Shown one piece after another: positions 24,006-35,530 of a DNA stretch of 64,000 bases. The position numbers and the translations under genes were made by a program. Below the pieces are notes generated by a model, which worked only from the letters and a program-made list of their open reading frames with translations, was not told the DNA's origin and made no database searches. Source of the stretch: Paracentrotus lividus (lineage: Eukaryota; Echinodermata; Echinoidea; Camarodonta; Echinidae); contig CALNVZ010003433.1 in assembly GCA_940671915.1 (NCBI GenBank), positions 26,635,381-26,699,380 on the forward strand, read 5' to 3'. Within the stretch, counting starts at the first letter, position 1. The number at the start of each line of letters is the position of its first letter.

Positions 24006-25017
24006 GGAATTGCCCAGCACTCTATGCCCACAGATTCTAGACCGACCAAAATAGTAACAAAAATAACAAGTGCATGTTCATGGTTTTCGTAGAGTCCGTC
24101 TTACTGGTATGATTAGGCTTATGGTATTATTCATGTCTTCTTTTCTTGCGTGTGTTCTCGACAAAATTATAGATCCCATCTATTTCTAGAAAATGTCAGT
24201 TCACAAGTATTTTTCTGGTTTAAAATGTGTATTATTCTATAATAATGTTTCATTATTTATTGATCTATATTTACATAATGGGAGACACCCAAGTTTTTGT
24301 AGGAAGGCTTCATGGGAGGGGGTTGTCTTGTTATCAATACAGATAGCCATAAACTTCAAACATGAGGATAGTATAGAGTAATAACTGAGATCAACATCAC
24401 AGTTGATTGCGGTCTAGTGAGCTTTTAGCTCTCCAGTCAAATAGTTCTGCTCAATCGATTGAACTTAGCAGTGACGTTGAACACGCAATCGGTCGGGAAT
24501 GTATCACCATAGAAGAACAATCTGATTAGATTATGGAATAGGTAGGTCAGAGTCGAGGGTCACATAGACCACTTTATGTTCCCTGTATAGTGCTCATCGT
24601 GATATCTGGAGAGGCCCTTGATACGAACGTCAACACATGATGTCTGTTTGTTTTTGTTTTTTGTTTTTGTATTTTTTTTTTTTTTTTGGGGGGGGGGGTA
24701 AATATGTCAAAGGTCAGTTTCTCTCTGTCCTCAATTTCCAAAATATTATTTTTGCTACATCTCTAAGAATAAAATTACGTAAACTATTATATAATCATAT
24801 CTGTATCCTCAATCAATGAATCTGTTGTGAGGGTCTTAAAATGGTGACGATGGTGAAAGAAGAAGCTTATAGATGTTTATGAGACTGCATGATAGATGAT
24901 TGAAAATACATTTCTTTATCACAACTGTTACATTTTCGTCATCATATAGAAGACGAACGTCTAGCTGGCAAGGAAATTTAGACAGTTAAGCAAATTTTGA
25001 ATTATATTGTCTAATCA
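22413..25017. other. Intergenic sequence with no supported gene
   Basis: AT-rich. It contains an AATAAA at 23,123-23,128, the second 240-bp repeat copy, and at about 24,515-24,560 a block similar to intronic sequence near 5,622 (both with ACAATCTGATTAGATT). Confidence 0.5.
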
Positions 25018-25019
25018 CT

Positions 25020-25265
25020 ACCTATCTAATCGCATATGATGACGATAATTGTGGTACTGATTTTGACGACAATGAAACGTTGATGGTATATACTTGGGTT
25101 TCGCAGTGATGCTGGATTGAAATCTTGGTAATGAAGACATTGATAATGATGATTGCGATGGTGAGGTTAGTAATAATGGTGGTGATGATGATGATGGTAA
25201 TGTAGATGGTGTTGACAATTATGTTAGTAATAGTGGTAGTGATGATTGTGATGATGATGTTTTGG
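25020..25265. repeat. ATG/GAT trinucleotide-rich microsatellite
   Basis: Imperfect GAT/GGT repeats on the plus strand. Open frames in several phases across it are low-complexity by-products. Confidence 0.6.
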
Positions 25266-25299
25266 TACGCCATTATAGAACTAGCCATGACACTGACGG

Positions 25300-26400
25300 G
25301 CGTAATTTTATACACTTTTCACTGTGGTGGTGGGCGCTCATCATTGCGGCATATTTGCATCTATAGGCCTTCCATCATCGACACTACTATCCCACAAGAT
25401 GTAGCATCAGTGGAATCCAAAGCCTTTGGAGTCAAGAGAGTATTTCGTTCCCAAGAGGCTTTTCCAGTCTGCGTATTTGTTGATTCTTCACTGAAAGAAC
25501 TGTGCAGATCAATGTCATTACGACTGTCGGCAGAAGCTGGTTCTGCTAAATCTAGCTTCGTTGCTCCTTAGACGGTCATATGCTCCGGAACCCAATCCTG
25601 GACCAATGCCTACATATGTCACGAATCCTAACAACTCCCATTCTTCCTGGCTATGTGGAACTTGTGATTGCACAGTCAACTGGAGTGATAAAGGCTTAGC
25701 ATGTAATACCTGTGGACAGTGGTATATCACGCCCATTGTCAGAGCATTGCCACATCCTTGTATGAGCACTACGGAGAGCTTGGAGAGGAAGAACCTTGGT
25801 ACTGTGCTATCTGTGGGAATCCGAATAGCTCAACGGTCTTTGACCTCCACGGAGTCGAATGGAGTTTGGTGTCTTCTCCTACAGACAGGTCAGATTCCTA
25901 CTCAACACCAACAGAGTTTGAAAGACCATTCCATAGGTCCACGCCTACACGTGCCAGCCAGCAGGATAAATGGAAGAACCGCCCTTTACGCTTGCTGAAC
26001 ATCGATCTCCACTCATCTCCTGGAAAAGGAGCAGATATACTCAATCTGTTGGAGAGCATGAAGCCTGACATTGTTGTTGCCACTGAAACTTGGCTTGACT
26101 CTACAATCCAGGACTCTGAGACATTTCCAGATGCATATAAAGTATTTCGCAGAGATCGTCATCGCCATGGTGGAGGAGTTCTGATTGCAGCAAGGGATTC
26201 ACTACAGTGCTCATATGTTGCAGAACTCCAAGAGGACTGCGAATTGACCTGGATTCGAATCAAGCTCAAAGGTAGAAAGACACTCTACATTTGCGCTTAC
26301 TACATGCCACATGTCTCTGATGAAACAAGTCTGAACCTGTTCAGCTCCTCTTTTACCAAGGCCTCTAGTCTTCAATTTCCAATGTCCATAATCAGCTTGT
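25300..26400 (+). pseudogene. LINE 5' fragment: PHD finger plus truncated AP-type endonuclease
   Basis: From about 25,560 the frame reads a leucine-rich stretch then 'YAPEPNPGP', resembling a decayed 2A-like motif, then a C4HC3 PHD-type finger ('WLCGTCDCTVNW', 'CNTCGQWY', 'HAHC', 'WYCAICGNPN'; 25,650-25,840). The frame changes at about 25,722 because of an extra AT dinucleotide in TGGTATATCACGCC. The endonuclease follows ('MKPDIVVATETWLDST', 'RRDRHRHGGGVLIAAR', 'LYICAYYMPH'), then stops near 26,395 before the GDFN and SDH blocks and the reverse transcriptase. PHD plus endonuclease plus 2A-like N-terminus is known from CR1-type non-LTR elements. The fragment is bracketed by GAT microsatellites and is not functional. 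Confidence 0.75.
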
Positions 26401-26414
26401 TGATTGCGGTCACT

Positions 26415-26668
26415 GATCAGGAAGAAAAAGAAGAAGATGATGAGGATGTGGATGATTATAGTGATGATGGTGAGGATGATAATCACTATAGTAATGTTGG
26501 TAGAGGTGATGATGAAAATGATGATGGTAATGGTGGTGGTGGTGATGATGAAGATGTTAGTTAATGATGGTGGTGGTGATGACGATGATGATGATGGATG
26601 TGGTCATGATATTATTAATGGTGATGGCGATGATGATTTAAATCAAATGACTTTTATAAAATTGCTTC

Positions 26669-26704
<36 letters not shown>

Positions 26705-26765
26705 GAATGATATCATTGTTGCTGGTGGTGATGATTATGAACACGAATGATGAAATTTTTCCATC
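26415..26765. repeat. GAT/GATGGT microsatellite
   Basis: Long (GAT)n-type sequence, with the purest run at about 26,670-26,703. It follows directly on the truncated LINE. All frames across it are low complexity. Confidence 0.75.
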
Positions 26766-26769
26766 ATGA

Positions 26770-27028
26770 TATATCGATGATAATGGCTGGAATAATGTTG
26801 AGCACAAAGATGAAAACAAAATGAAATGATGTGATTAAAACTTCATTCGGGTTCTAAAAAAAGATATAATAAATATAAATATTATTATTATCATATTATT
26901 TCTAATGGCAAACCTTTAGGCCAGACGTGAAAAAATTTGGTGTCCTTAATAATTTTTCCAATAAAAAATGGTCTTTAATTGGATCAGTAGAATCAATCAA
27001 CTTAAACTCGATCTTAAGGATACATGAA

Positions 27029-27071
<43 letters not shown>

Positions 27072-27813
27072 TTTCTCTTCATTTTTATGTACCCATCGCC
27101 TGTTTCGCCTTTTTAAAACAAAATACAGTGTTGCTGTAAAAACATATCATTTCCATGGTTGAAATATTAAATACCCGCTTCGCTTGCAGGGCATTGTATA
27201 TCGCTTATAAATACATTTTGCCAACAGGAATTAACGAACCTGAATTCACGTACCCTCAAATATATCATTGAAGAGGTGCACAGGGTATTTGTGTAGCATA
27301 CAGATATGTTTTTACTTTTAAAGAAATGGTGAATCTTTTTATATTGCAGAAAGGGATTCAACGTGTTTCTATACCGGGGCATTGTATTTTTGAGCCTTTA
27401 TGCAAGAAAATCACTGCATTGTATATAATCAGGGGCATGCTAGGGTGCTTTGAAAAAGGAATATGAAAAATCTCAGACAACATGTTGTAATAATGGGGGG
27501 GGGGGGAGCTGGCGTTAATAGACTATTATAGACAAATTCACCTCATCGACCTTGAGCAAGAGGTAATAGACCTTAACTTTTGACATATGTGGTTGTCACA
27601 CCCCCCCCCCTCCTCCATTCAAAATATGATAATTTTACATTTGACATTGGCCTGATTGCGGAGGTGTAGATTCTATTTAAACCCTTTTAACCAAAGTTGT
27701 GGTTTGATGCCATATTACTTTTAACGCTTCCAACATTGTGCATCAAAATCAAATATTCCCTGTTTAAAACTGAATTGGGGTCACGGTGGTTGGAAAATGA
27801 TTCCGTCTTCTAG
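26770..27813. other. Intergenic sequence with a CT microsatellite
   Basis: (CT)n at about 27,031-27,068, a G-run near 27,495 and a C-run near 27,600. No exon is supported. Confidence 0.5.
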
Positions 27814-27977
27814 GTGTGCCCCGATCGTTCTGCAAATCTTTATATGTTGCTGTTCTATGGTCGGGCTGGTGAAGGCAATGGGAGTTTTATTTGGAGATAT
27901 CTCAAAGCCAATCCCCAAGAATTCAACTGATTTAGGCGTCACCATTGGGTTATTTTATGCAGGAGGAATATTTACGA
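27814..27977 (+). CDS. Exon of a probable monocarboxylate-transporter-like (MFS/SLC16-type) gene
   Basis: Open exon between acceptor CTTCTAG and donor ACGA|GTAAGT. It encodes two hydrophobic helices: 'APIVLQIFICCCSMVGLVKA' then 'MGVLFGDISKPIPKNSTDLG' and 'VTIGLFYAGGIFTS'. The order (first transmembrane helix, G[V/F]LF..I, a polar loop with 'S..DLG', second helix ending GG) is the N-terminal pattern of the MCT family. The same frame upstream reads HGGW, reminiscent of the conserved [D/E]GGWGW start, so the exon could begin earlier, near 27,780. Partner exons are uncertain. These proteins move lactate, pyruvate or related compounds across the plasma membrane; the substrate here is unknown. Confidence 0.5.
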
Positions 27978-28194
27978 GTAAGTAGTAAAGAAATTTATCA
28001 TCGATTGTGTAAATAAGGGTTTAATAATAGCATGTATACAGAGAGTCCAAACAAGCTCAGCAATAGCAAACTTCCCCAAAATCTTGATTTGTATCAATTT
28101 GATAGTTAGACTTACGTATAACGTTTTGAATCATATTCAAGCTGTTCAGAAATAAAATTCATGTATGAAATTACGGACAACACAGACAATCTTT

Positions 28195-28400
28195 TTCTCC
28201 GAGACGTCCCGGAGATGTCTCCGCGACAAGTTAAAAAAAATTTGTCGCGGAAACGTCTCCGAGATGTTTCATGAGTCGCGGAAACTATTTTGAGATGGTT
28301 CTTTGAAAGTGCTATGTTACAGTTTTGAAAACTGAGATGTCGCGGAGACGTCTCTAATACTTTTCATCCGTCGCGGAGGCGTCTCCGCGAAGACACCACC
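28195..28400. repeat. Repeated palindromic GTCGCGGAGACGTCTCC motif cluster
   Basis: At least five variants of [G]TCGCGGAGACGTCTCC, in both orientations, occur in 200 bases, some facing each other as inverted repeats around 28,228. The core GAGACGTCTC is a perfect palindrome. This fits a small TIR element or hairpin-rich repeat and stands out as GC-rich in an AT-rich region. Confidence 0.55.
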
Positions 28401-28533
28401 CTTAATCTTAGGATTGAGAGCAATTGTTACATAATATACCTTTTCGTATCAGTTCTCTATAGACAATTGTATAAAAAAATTCTTACTCAAACTTTTTTTT
28501 TTTTTTCCTCCGAAGTAACAAAAGTGGATTTAG

Positions 28534-28636
28534 CGCCTTTTGGCTGTAAGCTCTTTAAACATAATCGGGGCAATGAGTCCGCCCGTAGCAGCGGTGTTGT
28601 TTTTTAATAACATTGAGATAATTCAAATGTACACTG
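28534..28636 (+). CDS. Possible second exon of the MCT-like gene
   Basis: The frame reads 'LLAVSSLNIIGAMSPPVAAV' then LFFNN, resembling the MCT segment that follows the second helix (a small-residue-rich helix before the loop), and ends before a possible donor CACTG|GTATGG. The phase does not match the donor at 27,977 with the visible acceptor (ATTTAG at 28,528-28,533), so the link is unproven and this may be chance. Confidence 0.25.
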
Positions 28637-28677
28637 GTATGGATGAATGTCGTTTTAATATTTTTTTAATCACTCAA

Positions 28678-28694
28678 TCTCTCTCTCTCTCTCC

Positions 28695-28755
<61 letters not shown>
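28678..28755. repeat. (CT)n microsatellite
   Basis: Nearly uninterrupted CT dinucleotides for about 78 bases. Confidence 0.85.
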
Positions 28756-29770
28756 ACTATTTCTTTCTCACTCTTTCCTACCGATTTTGGTCATTTCGTT
28801 TCATACTAGGTCTTTTTGCTGACAGCTTTTCGTCATATAACGCAACATTTAGACTCTTCGCAGCAGTGGACGTGTTTACATTCATATTCATGTAATTTCC
28901 AAAATTACTATAAAAAAAAAAAAAAAAAAAATGCTCAACAATAAACCCGTGACGAACCTGCAGATATGTCGTGGACCAGGCCGGAAGTACAAGGACCACT
29001 GTTGAACAAGATGGTGTCTCTTCCTTCTAAACTGTTATTGATAAAAAAAAAAAAAAATATGTATTTGACACCAGTGATACTGTTACAAATGCATTTATAG
29101 TGCGCCATTTATCTATTTGTAAATTAGGTTTGAAAGTACTAAAAATACACTAATATCAAACGAAATATTGAAAATACTAAAAAGAGAGAGAAGGGGTAAA
29201 TTAAGGCAAACGGAAAAGTAAATACGAAGAGAAATGATTATTAGTTTGCCGTATTCATTTGAAAGAAAAAAAGGCTCCCTTGATTTGCTTCTGGTTGTAG
29301 TTCAGAAAAAAAAAGTATGAAAGAAAATTAAATATTGTACATTGTAAAGTGTAAGTAAGTATCTTAAAGCCAATACGAACCAGAAGCCACCTCTAGTTCT
29401 CAACTACTCAATTCTGCCCTGATTCCTAACCCACAATGCAACATTCTGAGCAATGTAGTCTTATAATACAGACACATTTAAATGAACACGCCAGTTTACT
29501 GCATTCATACCGCAATAATTATGTTACCAAGTAGCAAACCCAAGTACTTTTCACATCAAAACATTTAAGTGTCCCTATACAAACGAAATCATAGGCTAAT
29601 TTATATACTTTAGTATTTATAGTTATCCCAAAAGGTATATTTTAAGACTACCTATTTATAACACACAGTCGATGAGAGTGTTCATCAGTTCGCTCTCGCT
29701 TTATTATGGTTAGGCATAGTACAAATTAAATCAAAATTATTGTGATTTGTATATCATTATTTGTATTATC
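28756..29770. other. Intergenic sequence, no gene seen
   Basis: A-runs near 28,912-28,930 and 29,043-29,057. No supported feature otherwise. Confidence 0.5.
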
Positions 29771-29774
29771 ATTA

Positions 29775-30600
29775 TAGGACTACACACCAACACCAACCTC
29801 CTTCACCAACAATTACCCTCACACACCCACCAACTACCATCACCCACACACACCGACACAAAACTCAGTCACCTACACTTACCATCACATACACCAATAC
29901 ACATCCACCGCCCACACACACCAACACCAACCTTGTTCAACTGCACTTACCATCACACACCCACTCACTGTCATCGCCTACACACACCAAATCAACCCTC
30001 GTTCACTGGCTCTTACCCTAGGGTAAGAGCCAGTGAACGGGGGTTGATTATAACACCCCATCCATTACCATCACCCACACCCACACCCACACCAACGTTC
30101 CACTACACTTACCCTCACATACACACACACACTACCATCACCCACACAGTAACACCAAACTAAGTCACTTACACTTTTGTAATACCAACTAACACAGCAA
30201 CACATATCCATCACCCACACACACCCAACATCAAACTTGTTCACCAACATCCTAACACACCCACCCACTACCATAACCCACACATACCAACACCAACCTC
30301 GTTCAACTATACTTTCCCTCACACACACACACACACACACANNNNNNNNNNNNNNNNNNNNNNNNNACAACTACTATCCCCCACATGCACCGACACCAAT
30401 GCGCTTACCTCACAAACACAATGCCATCACCACACACACACGAACACCAATATATTTACCTCGCACACACACACCACACACACACATCCAACCTTCTTCA
30501 ACTATAATTACCCTCACACACACACACCACACACACACATACACACACATCCACTATCACCACCCACACACACCACAGCAACTCGTTCAACGACACTAAA
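29775..30600. repeat. CA-rich minisatellite (CACACCAACACCAAC-type units) with assembly gap
   Basis: Imperfect units of about 60-65 bases combine CACACACC, AACACCAACCT and CTTACC(A/C)TCA. A run of 25 N (30,342-30,366) marks an unsequenced gap inside it. At about 30,001-30,045 a short inverted repeat (TTCACTGGCTCTTACCCTA facing its complement) interrupts the array. The same type of sequence resumes at 31,252-31,440 after the inserted element. Confidence 0.75.
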
Positions 30601-31251
30601 GGCCCGTCTCACCGCCCAAACTTTGCTGGAGCGTTCCTTGAACGGTAGGGAGAGGGGGCCGAATTTCGACAACGCTCGTCCACGCGCCAAAATGGGAAAC
30701 AATCGAAAACGGGCGTTGCCTTAGGTTGCCCGCTATAAAGCCGGCGTTGCTTTAGCGTTGTTTAACGGTAGCGAGCGCAGCGAGCGTTGGTTTAAGCTCC
30801 GACACCTCCATACCAACGCCAAACCAAAGTTCTCACACGCAATAGATCGCTGCTTCAACGCCCGACAACGATTCCAGCATTGCCATGTCCGCTTGAAAAC
30901 GCTTACAACGCTCCACCAAAGTTTGTGCAACGTTTAATCACCGCCCGGGCAAAGCTGGCGAAGCAGCGTGGTCCAGCGTTCAAGATTTCTGCGTTGGCCT
31001 AGCGGACCCAAGCGTCCACGAACTTGCGTCTAGCGGTGCCAAATTTTGACTGGGCGTTGTTGGAGCGGTGGCGCACTTTGCCGGAGCGGAAAATTTCCCG
31101 CTACTTCAACGCTCGCAATATTTTGTGCAGCTCAAAACTGCCTTAACGGTGGCCAACTTCTGTTAAACGGTGGTGAACGGTAACGAGCGGTGATGATTTT
31201 TTTCACCGCTCCAGGAACGCTCCAGCAAAGTTCGGGCGGTGAGACCGGGCC
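30601..31251. mobile_element. GC-rich TIR element inserted in the CA minisatellite
   Basis: The ends are inverted repeats of about 37 bases: GGCCCGTCTCACCGCCC with AACTTTGCTGGAGCGTTCC on the left, and the complement of nearly the same on the right. The interior repeats short words such as AACGGTAGCGAGCG, AACGCT and GGCGTTG. It has no coding capacity. No clear target duplication was found. CA-rich repeat continues on both sides, showing insertion into the array. Confidence 0.7.
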
Positions 31252-33241
31252 TGTACCCTCACACCATCCAATACCATCACACCACACACACAACACCAAT
31301 GCCTTGCCCCCACACACCACCAGCACACACAACAACAATGCACTTAACCTCTCATACACACACCACACACCATATCGCCCACACACACAAGCAACAATTC
31401 ACTTACCCTCTGCACTCAATATATTCACTCAATCACCCACACTAAGTCTATACTCAATATTTTGTAATGAATAACACTACGCAGTCCTATCTCTGGTATG
31501 GAGGTGGGGGGGGGGGGGGGGGGTAACTGATTAGTTGGATCGAATCGGAAGGTTGCATTCTGGACCCGCCTCTTTCTCCAGTTATACTCACTAGCTCCTT
31601 TGTATTGAAATCTCTCTGGTGGAATACTGATCAAACATATTACAAATTTGAAAGTTAATGTCTTTTAAAGATATTATCCGTAAGTTTATTATTGATAAAG
31701 GGATTATTTTTTTAAACAAACCAAAAAATTATACAGACAAGGATGTGTTTAACATAAATATAATGAATGTGTATAAGTTTTTTTCGTATAGAGATATTGT
31801 TTTGAGGGACCGTTCACTCAAATCAATTAAACTGAAGCATATGAAAACGTTGGGCTTCTTTCTAGGAAAACCATTTTCACGCACCGATTGTCAATGGAAG
31901 GAATGCCCGAAAACGGGAGTTTTTGTTGAATATACTGGATAAAAAAAAATCGAGAAGATCATTTACTTAGTTACACAGGTTTTATGAGGGTTAATGTATA
32001 TAAAACAAGATAAACCTTGGGAATATTTTTTACCCCTAACCCTCGCGTTTTGAGCTTTAAAATCTCCCATTTTAGTCATTTTGGTCGTTTTTTTTCTGTG
32101 TGAAATGATATTTTGGTCAACAGCAGTCACTAAAAGCTTTCTGTAAATATCAGCAGCGCATCGATTTCCTAGTTACGCTGAGTGAAGTAAATATATTAAT
32201 TTCTCTTTCCAATGATTTTAACTTCTTTGTGATTGGTCAATATTTTCCCCGCGTTTTTGATATCATAAAAAAAAATATCATGATAAAATATTCGATCCTG
32301 ACTGCAACAGCTTGCACTCTCCTTTTACACGGTCTTTATTCAGGGCATTGTTATCGCGATATCGACGGTCAGACGTTAGAGAGAGTCTATACCCAGTAAC
32401 AACATTTCCCGTAAGATTCTTTCTGGTCGTATGTGCACTGTAGTGGAACTGTGCGTGTTTGTATAAAATAACACTGTCCTTTTTGATTGTTCACGTTTTC
32501 ATATGGGACCGTATTCCGAAATGTGATCGAGAAATAACTAGAGTTTAGAGTTTAATGTTAGACACAGACTACAACCCGGGATTTCATGAACGGGGGTGCA
32601 CAAATTTGGATTTAGATTTTTGTAGACCCATTTTTTTTTCTGTATACGCTGCGAGCAAAAACAGGCTTATTCAAATTGGTTCAGGCCAAAATTGTTCTCA
32701 GTGGAGGAGAAGGCGGACGCCACTATTTTAATGTAACGTGAGACCCTCTCAACTAGTTTGCTGCACCACAAAGTTTAAGGAGGTTTGAGCTCCGGGCTAA
32801 ACATGAATTACATCCGTCATGGTAAGAATCTTAATAGGTGATTGGTATAACCCCGTCATGTGACAAAGGTAGTTCAACCAACCGATATCAATTCTAGTTG
32901 TAAACTTAAGAGATAGAGGGCGCTACCATTCTACTCAATGTTGTTCAAATGAACTGTATACGAAAATATATCGTCGTGAGAGCATCTGATGCCGAAATCT
33001 CTCTGAGAAATTGCTGAAACCAACAAGGTAGGTAAAATTACGACATTTTTTTACCCTGATGTAAAATTTGATATTTCACAGAATCTGATGGTTAAAGAGT
33101 TTTTGAGGGGGTAACCTCAATTGTTTTGTATATTTTGTAAGCTTATAGTCTCATTTTGATCATACTAGCGTGTACAGGTCAATTTGTTTTAAATGAAGGG
33201 GTCAATGAGGCATTGAATGCTTGACTGACACACCAACATTA

Positions 33242-33805
33242 GTGCAGGTAATATGGGACATCCAAAATGGCGGAAATGATTCTGGTACTTAATATTGGGA
33301 ATGAGGCATCAATCTTTTTGCTATGATTTTTTTTGTATATCACCAGTATATAATTAATATAAATAACTCATTGTAGGCCTTATTAACTTGTATGATGAAA
33401 ATAATATTTAAATAATATTAAAAAAAGAAATAATATCAAAATACTTAACATGAAATATATAGTCAATGATTTACTGAAGGGTCTTATAATTTCAAATTAT
33501 ATCTTAAAGTTAATGATTTTCAACATTTAAGCAAATTCCAGACATGGTAGAGTCATGTAGTTTTTAAAAACATACATTGGAATACATGTGCCATATTACC
33601 GCACATGCAGTAATATGGGCACTTTGGTAATGACGGTCAACATTTGAATATTGAGACAGGGGGTTTGGTGATAATTTTTTTCTTCACAATAAGTTAGATG
33701 CAGAGTTTTTGATTCAAATAAACAAAGATTAGACGTGTGTCATTTCGTAATTTTTATGTAAATTAGGCAATGAGCTTAGGGGCCCATATTACCTGCATGT
33801 ACCCT
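33242..33805. mobile_element. Motif-rich TIR-like element with GGTAATATGGGC motif (copy A)
   Basis: The left end contains TGCAGGTAATATGGGA, the right end is the complement of TACATGCAGGTAATATGGGC, and a palindromic pair of the same motif sits inside (33,588-33,622, with missing bases). Same layout as the copy at 40,301-40,876. Confidence 0.5.
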
Positions 33806-35334
33806 AACTTATTGCAAAGGGAAACAAAAGTCCTGTCACTTGTGTCAATTCGAAGCCTAGTCAGATCAAATTCCTGTACAATATGGTATATTTTGCTCTC
33901 AAAATAGCTCATTGCGCTGCATAGTTTTTGATCCTGATGCGCATTATACTATTATAGCTTATTGTTCACCAGGGCAATTAAAAGCTTGAATTCTCAGCTT
34001 TCCGAGATGGTACATTCATTTTAATTGATTAAAAAAGTCTGTCACTTTGAACATAATCATAAGAGTTCTTTCTCGACTAGTCAATATTTACGCTTATACC
34101 ATGCATATCGCATAGAAACATGTGAACGGGTCTTCACAAGACTTGTGACAATTCACATCTATGTCATTGTTTTGAGCATCAATTTATATGATTGCTATTC
34201 TGATTACAACTTCAGCACAATAATGTTATAATATAAGCTTGCCAATGTGTATTTCTCCATCTGGTCCTGGAGAATCTATTAACTAACAAACATGATTAAA
34301 GTTCATCAATTTCTTTCATCTCCACGAGTAGATTGCTCAACGAACGGAATACCATTCTACTGGAGGGAAGTAATTCTTACGAGTTTTGGTGAGGTAATTT
34401 ATTATTGCAGCCAGCTGTATAGATTTTTGCGCTCTCAGCCGTATATCCAACGTCACTTTGTTGCGTCTGGCCTCTTAGATAATGGACGCGCCTTGTTTAA
34501 TTACGATTTAATGCCGCACATTGGTAAACGTTAACTTTACTTACATAGAGTAAATTGATATGTCATGAATTGTGCAAAATGCATTAATCCTGACACTCTG
34601 ACGTCACAAGCCGGGAATATTCCCTTGAGCCGTGATAGTACTGCGAATAGCCACGGCTCGATCAACGATAGTGGCTATCGAGTGATCGAAGCTACCTGAG
34701 GGCAAAGACCCCATTTTCGTACACGTTTACGTTGCTGACCCCCCCCCCTCCCATTCAGCCTCGGCGGCTCCGTAGCCAGAACATATGTATCGTGTGCTCG
34801 CATGTCCGTGACATCATAAAGGTATCAACCTCTATGCGTGACGTAAAGGTTTGTTTTTGACGATGGTATGGTGCGCGTACGTACGTACGTGACGCGCGTG
34901 ACTCATCAAATTTCGTTTACATTTTGATCTCGCGTGTGGGATTTCTGTCTGTTTATTGCCGGATCAAGAGTGCGGCCGTAGGCTGCTTATGCTAGGATCA
35001 TGGCAGTACAGTGACGATGGATCGATCAGGGATATATTTTACAAGTAATGTGTAAAGCAGTGAGACAAGATGACAAATAATGAAGTTTTGGAAGGAGCTG
35101 ATGATGACAGCAGCCGAGGTTTTGTCTCGTCTACGATGATTCATTCAGGGAGTTCATTGAAAATGGCGACAGCACCGTTCAGTTTGTCGGCGTTTGTTCA
35201 GTGTTGTAGAAGTCTACGCAGAACAACTGTGTTGATTTTGATTGTGATTGAACTTAACTAAAGCAGAGACCCCAACTTTACAAGAAGAAGAGACCCAAAG
35301 GTCGAGTGAGTAAACGCCATTTATTATGATCTTC

Positions 35335-35530
35335 AAAATGTAGATCTATCCTAGATCTAGGTCTAGGTTGATCTAGATCTAGGCCTATGCTATAACTAGT
35401 ATAGACCTCTACTAGATTCTAGATCATTCATAGATGTAGGGCAGGCTGCTAGGTTTAAGAATTTGATCTAGATCCTATCTGAGTAGATATCGGCCTGTTA
35501 ACGTTAGATTTCTAGAGATCTAGAATCTTT
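35335..35530. repeat. AGATCTAG-rich cluster (also 42,445-42,640)
   Basis: Many overlapping TAGATCTAG, TCTAGATC and CTAGATT words, mostly palindromic. The cluster is repeated in copy B, with a lesser one near 17,520-17,560. Confidence 0.5.

Noticed and set aside
26404..26769. Methionine- and aspartate-rich frames
   Set aside because: Low-complexity translation of the GAT microsatellite.
29747..30599. Long threonine/histidine/proline-rich frames
   Set aside because: Direct by-products of the CA-rich minisatellite, one of them reading through the N gap.
31658..31942. 94-codon open frame with no known domain
   Set aside because: It is destroyed by indels in the parallel copy at about 38,690-38,985 and has no recognisable motif. 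With the indel-rich sequence quality here neither reading can be trusted as a gene.
34292..34534. 80-codon open frame in copy A
   Set aside because: Not conserved in copy B (41,378-41,625) and without domain features.
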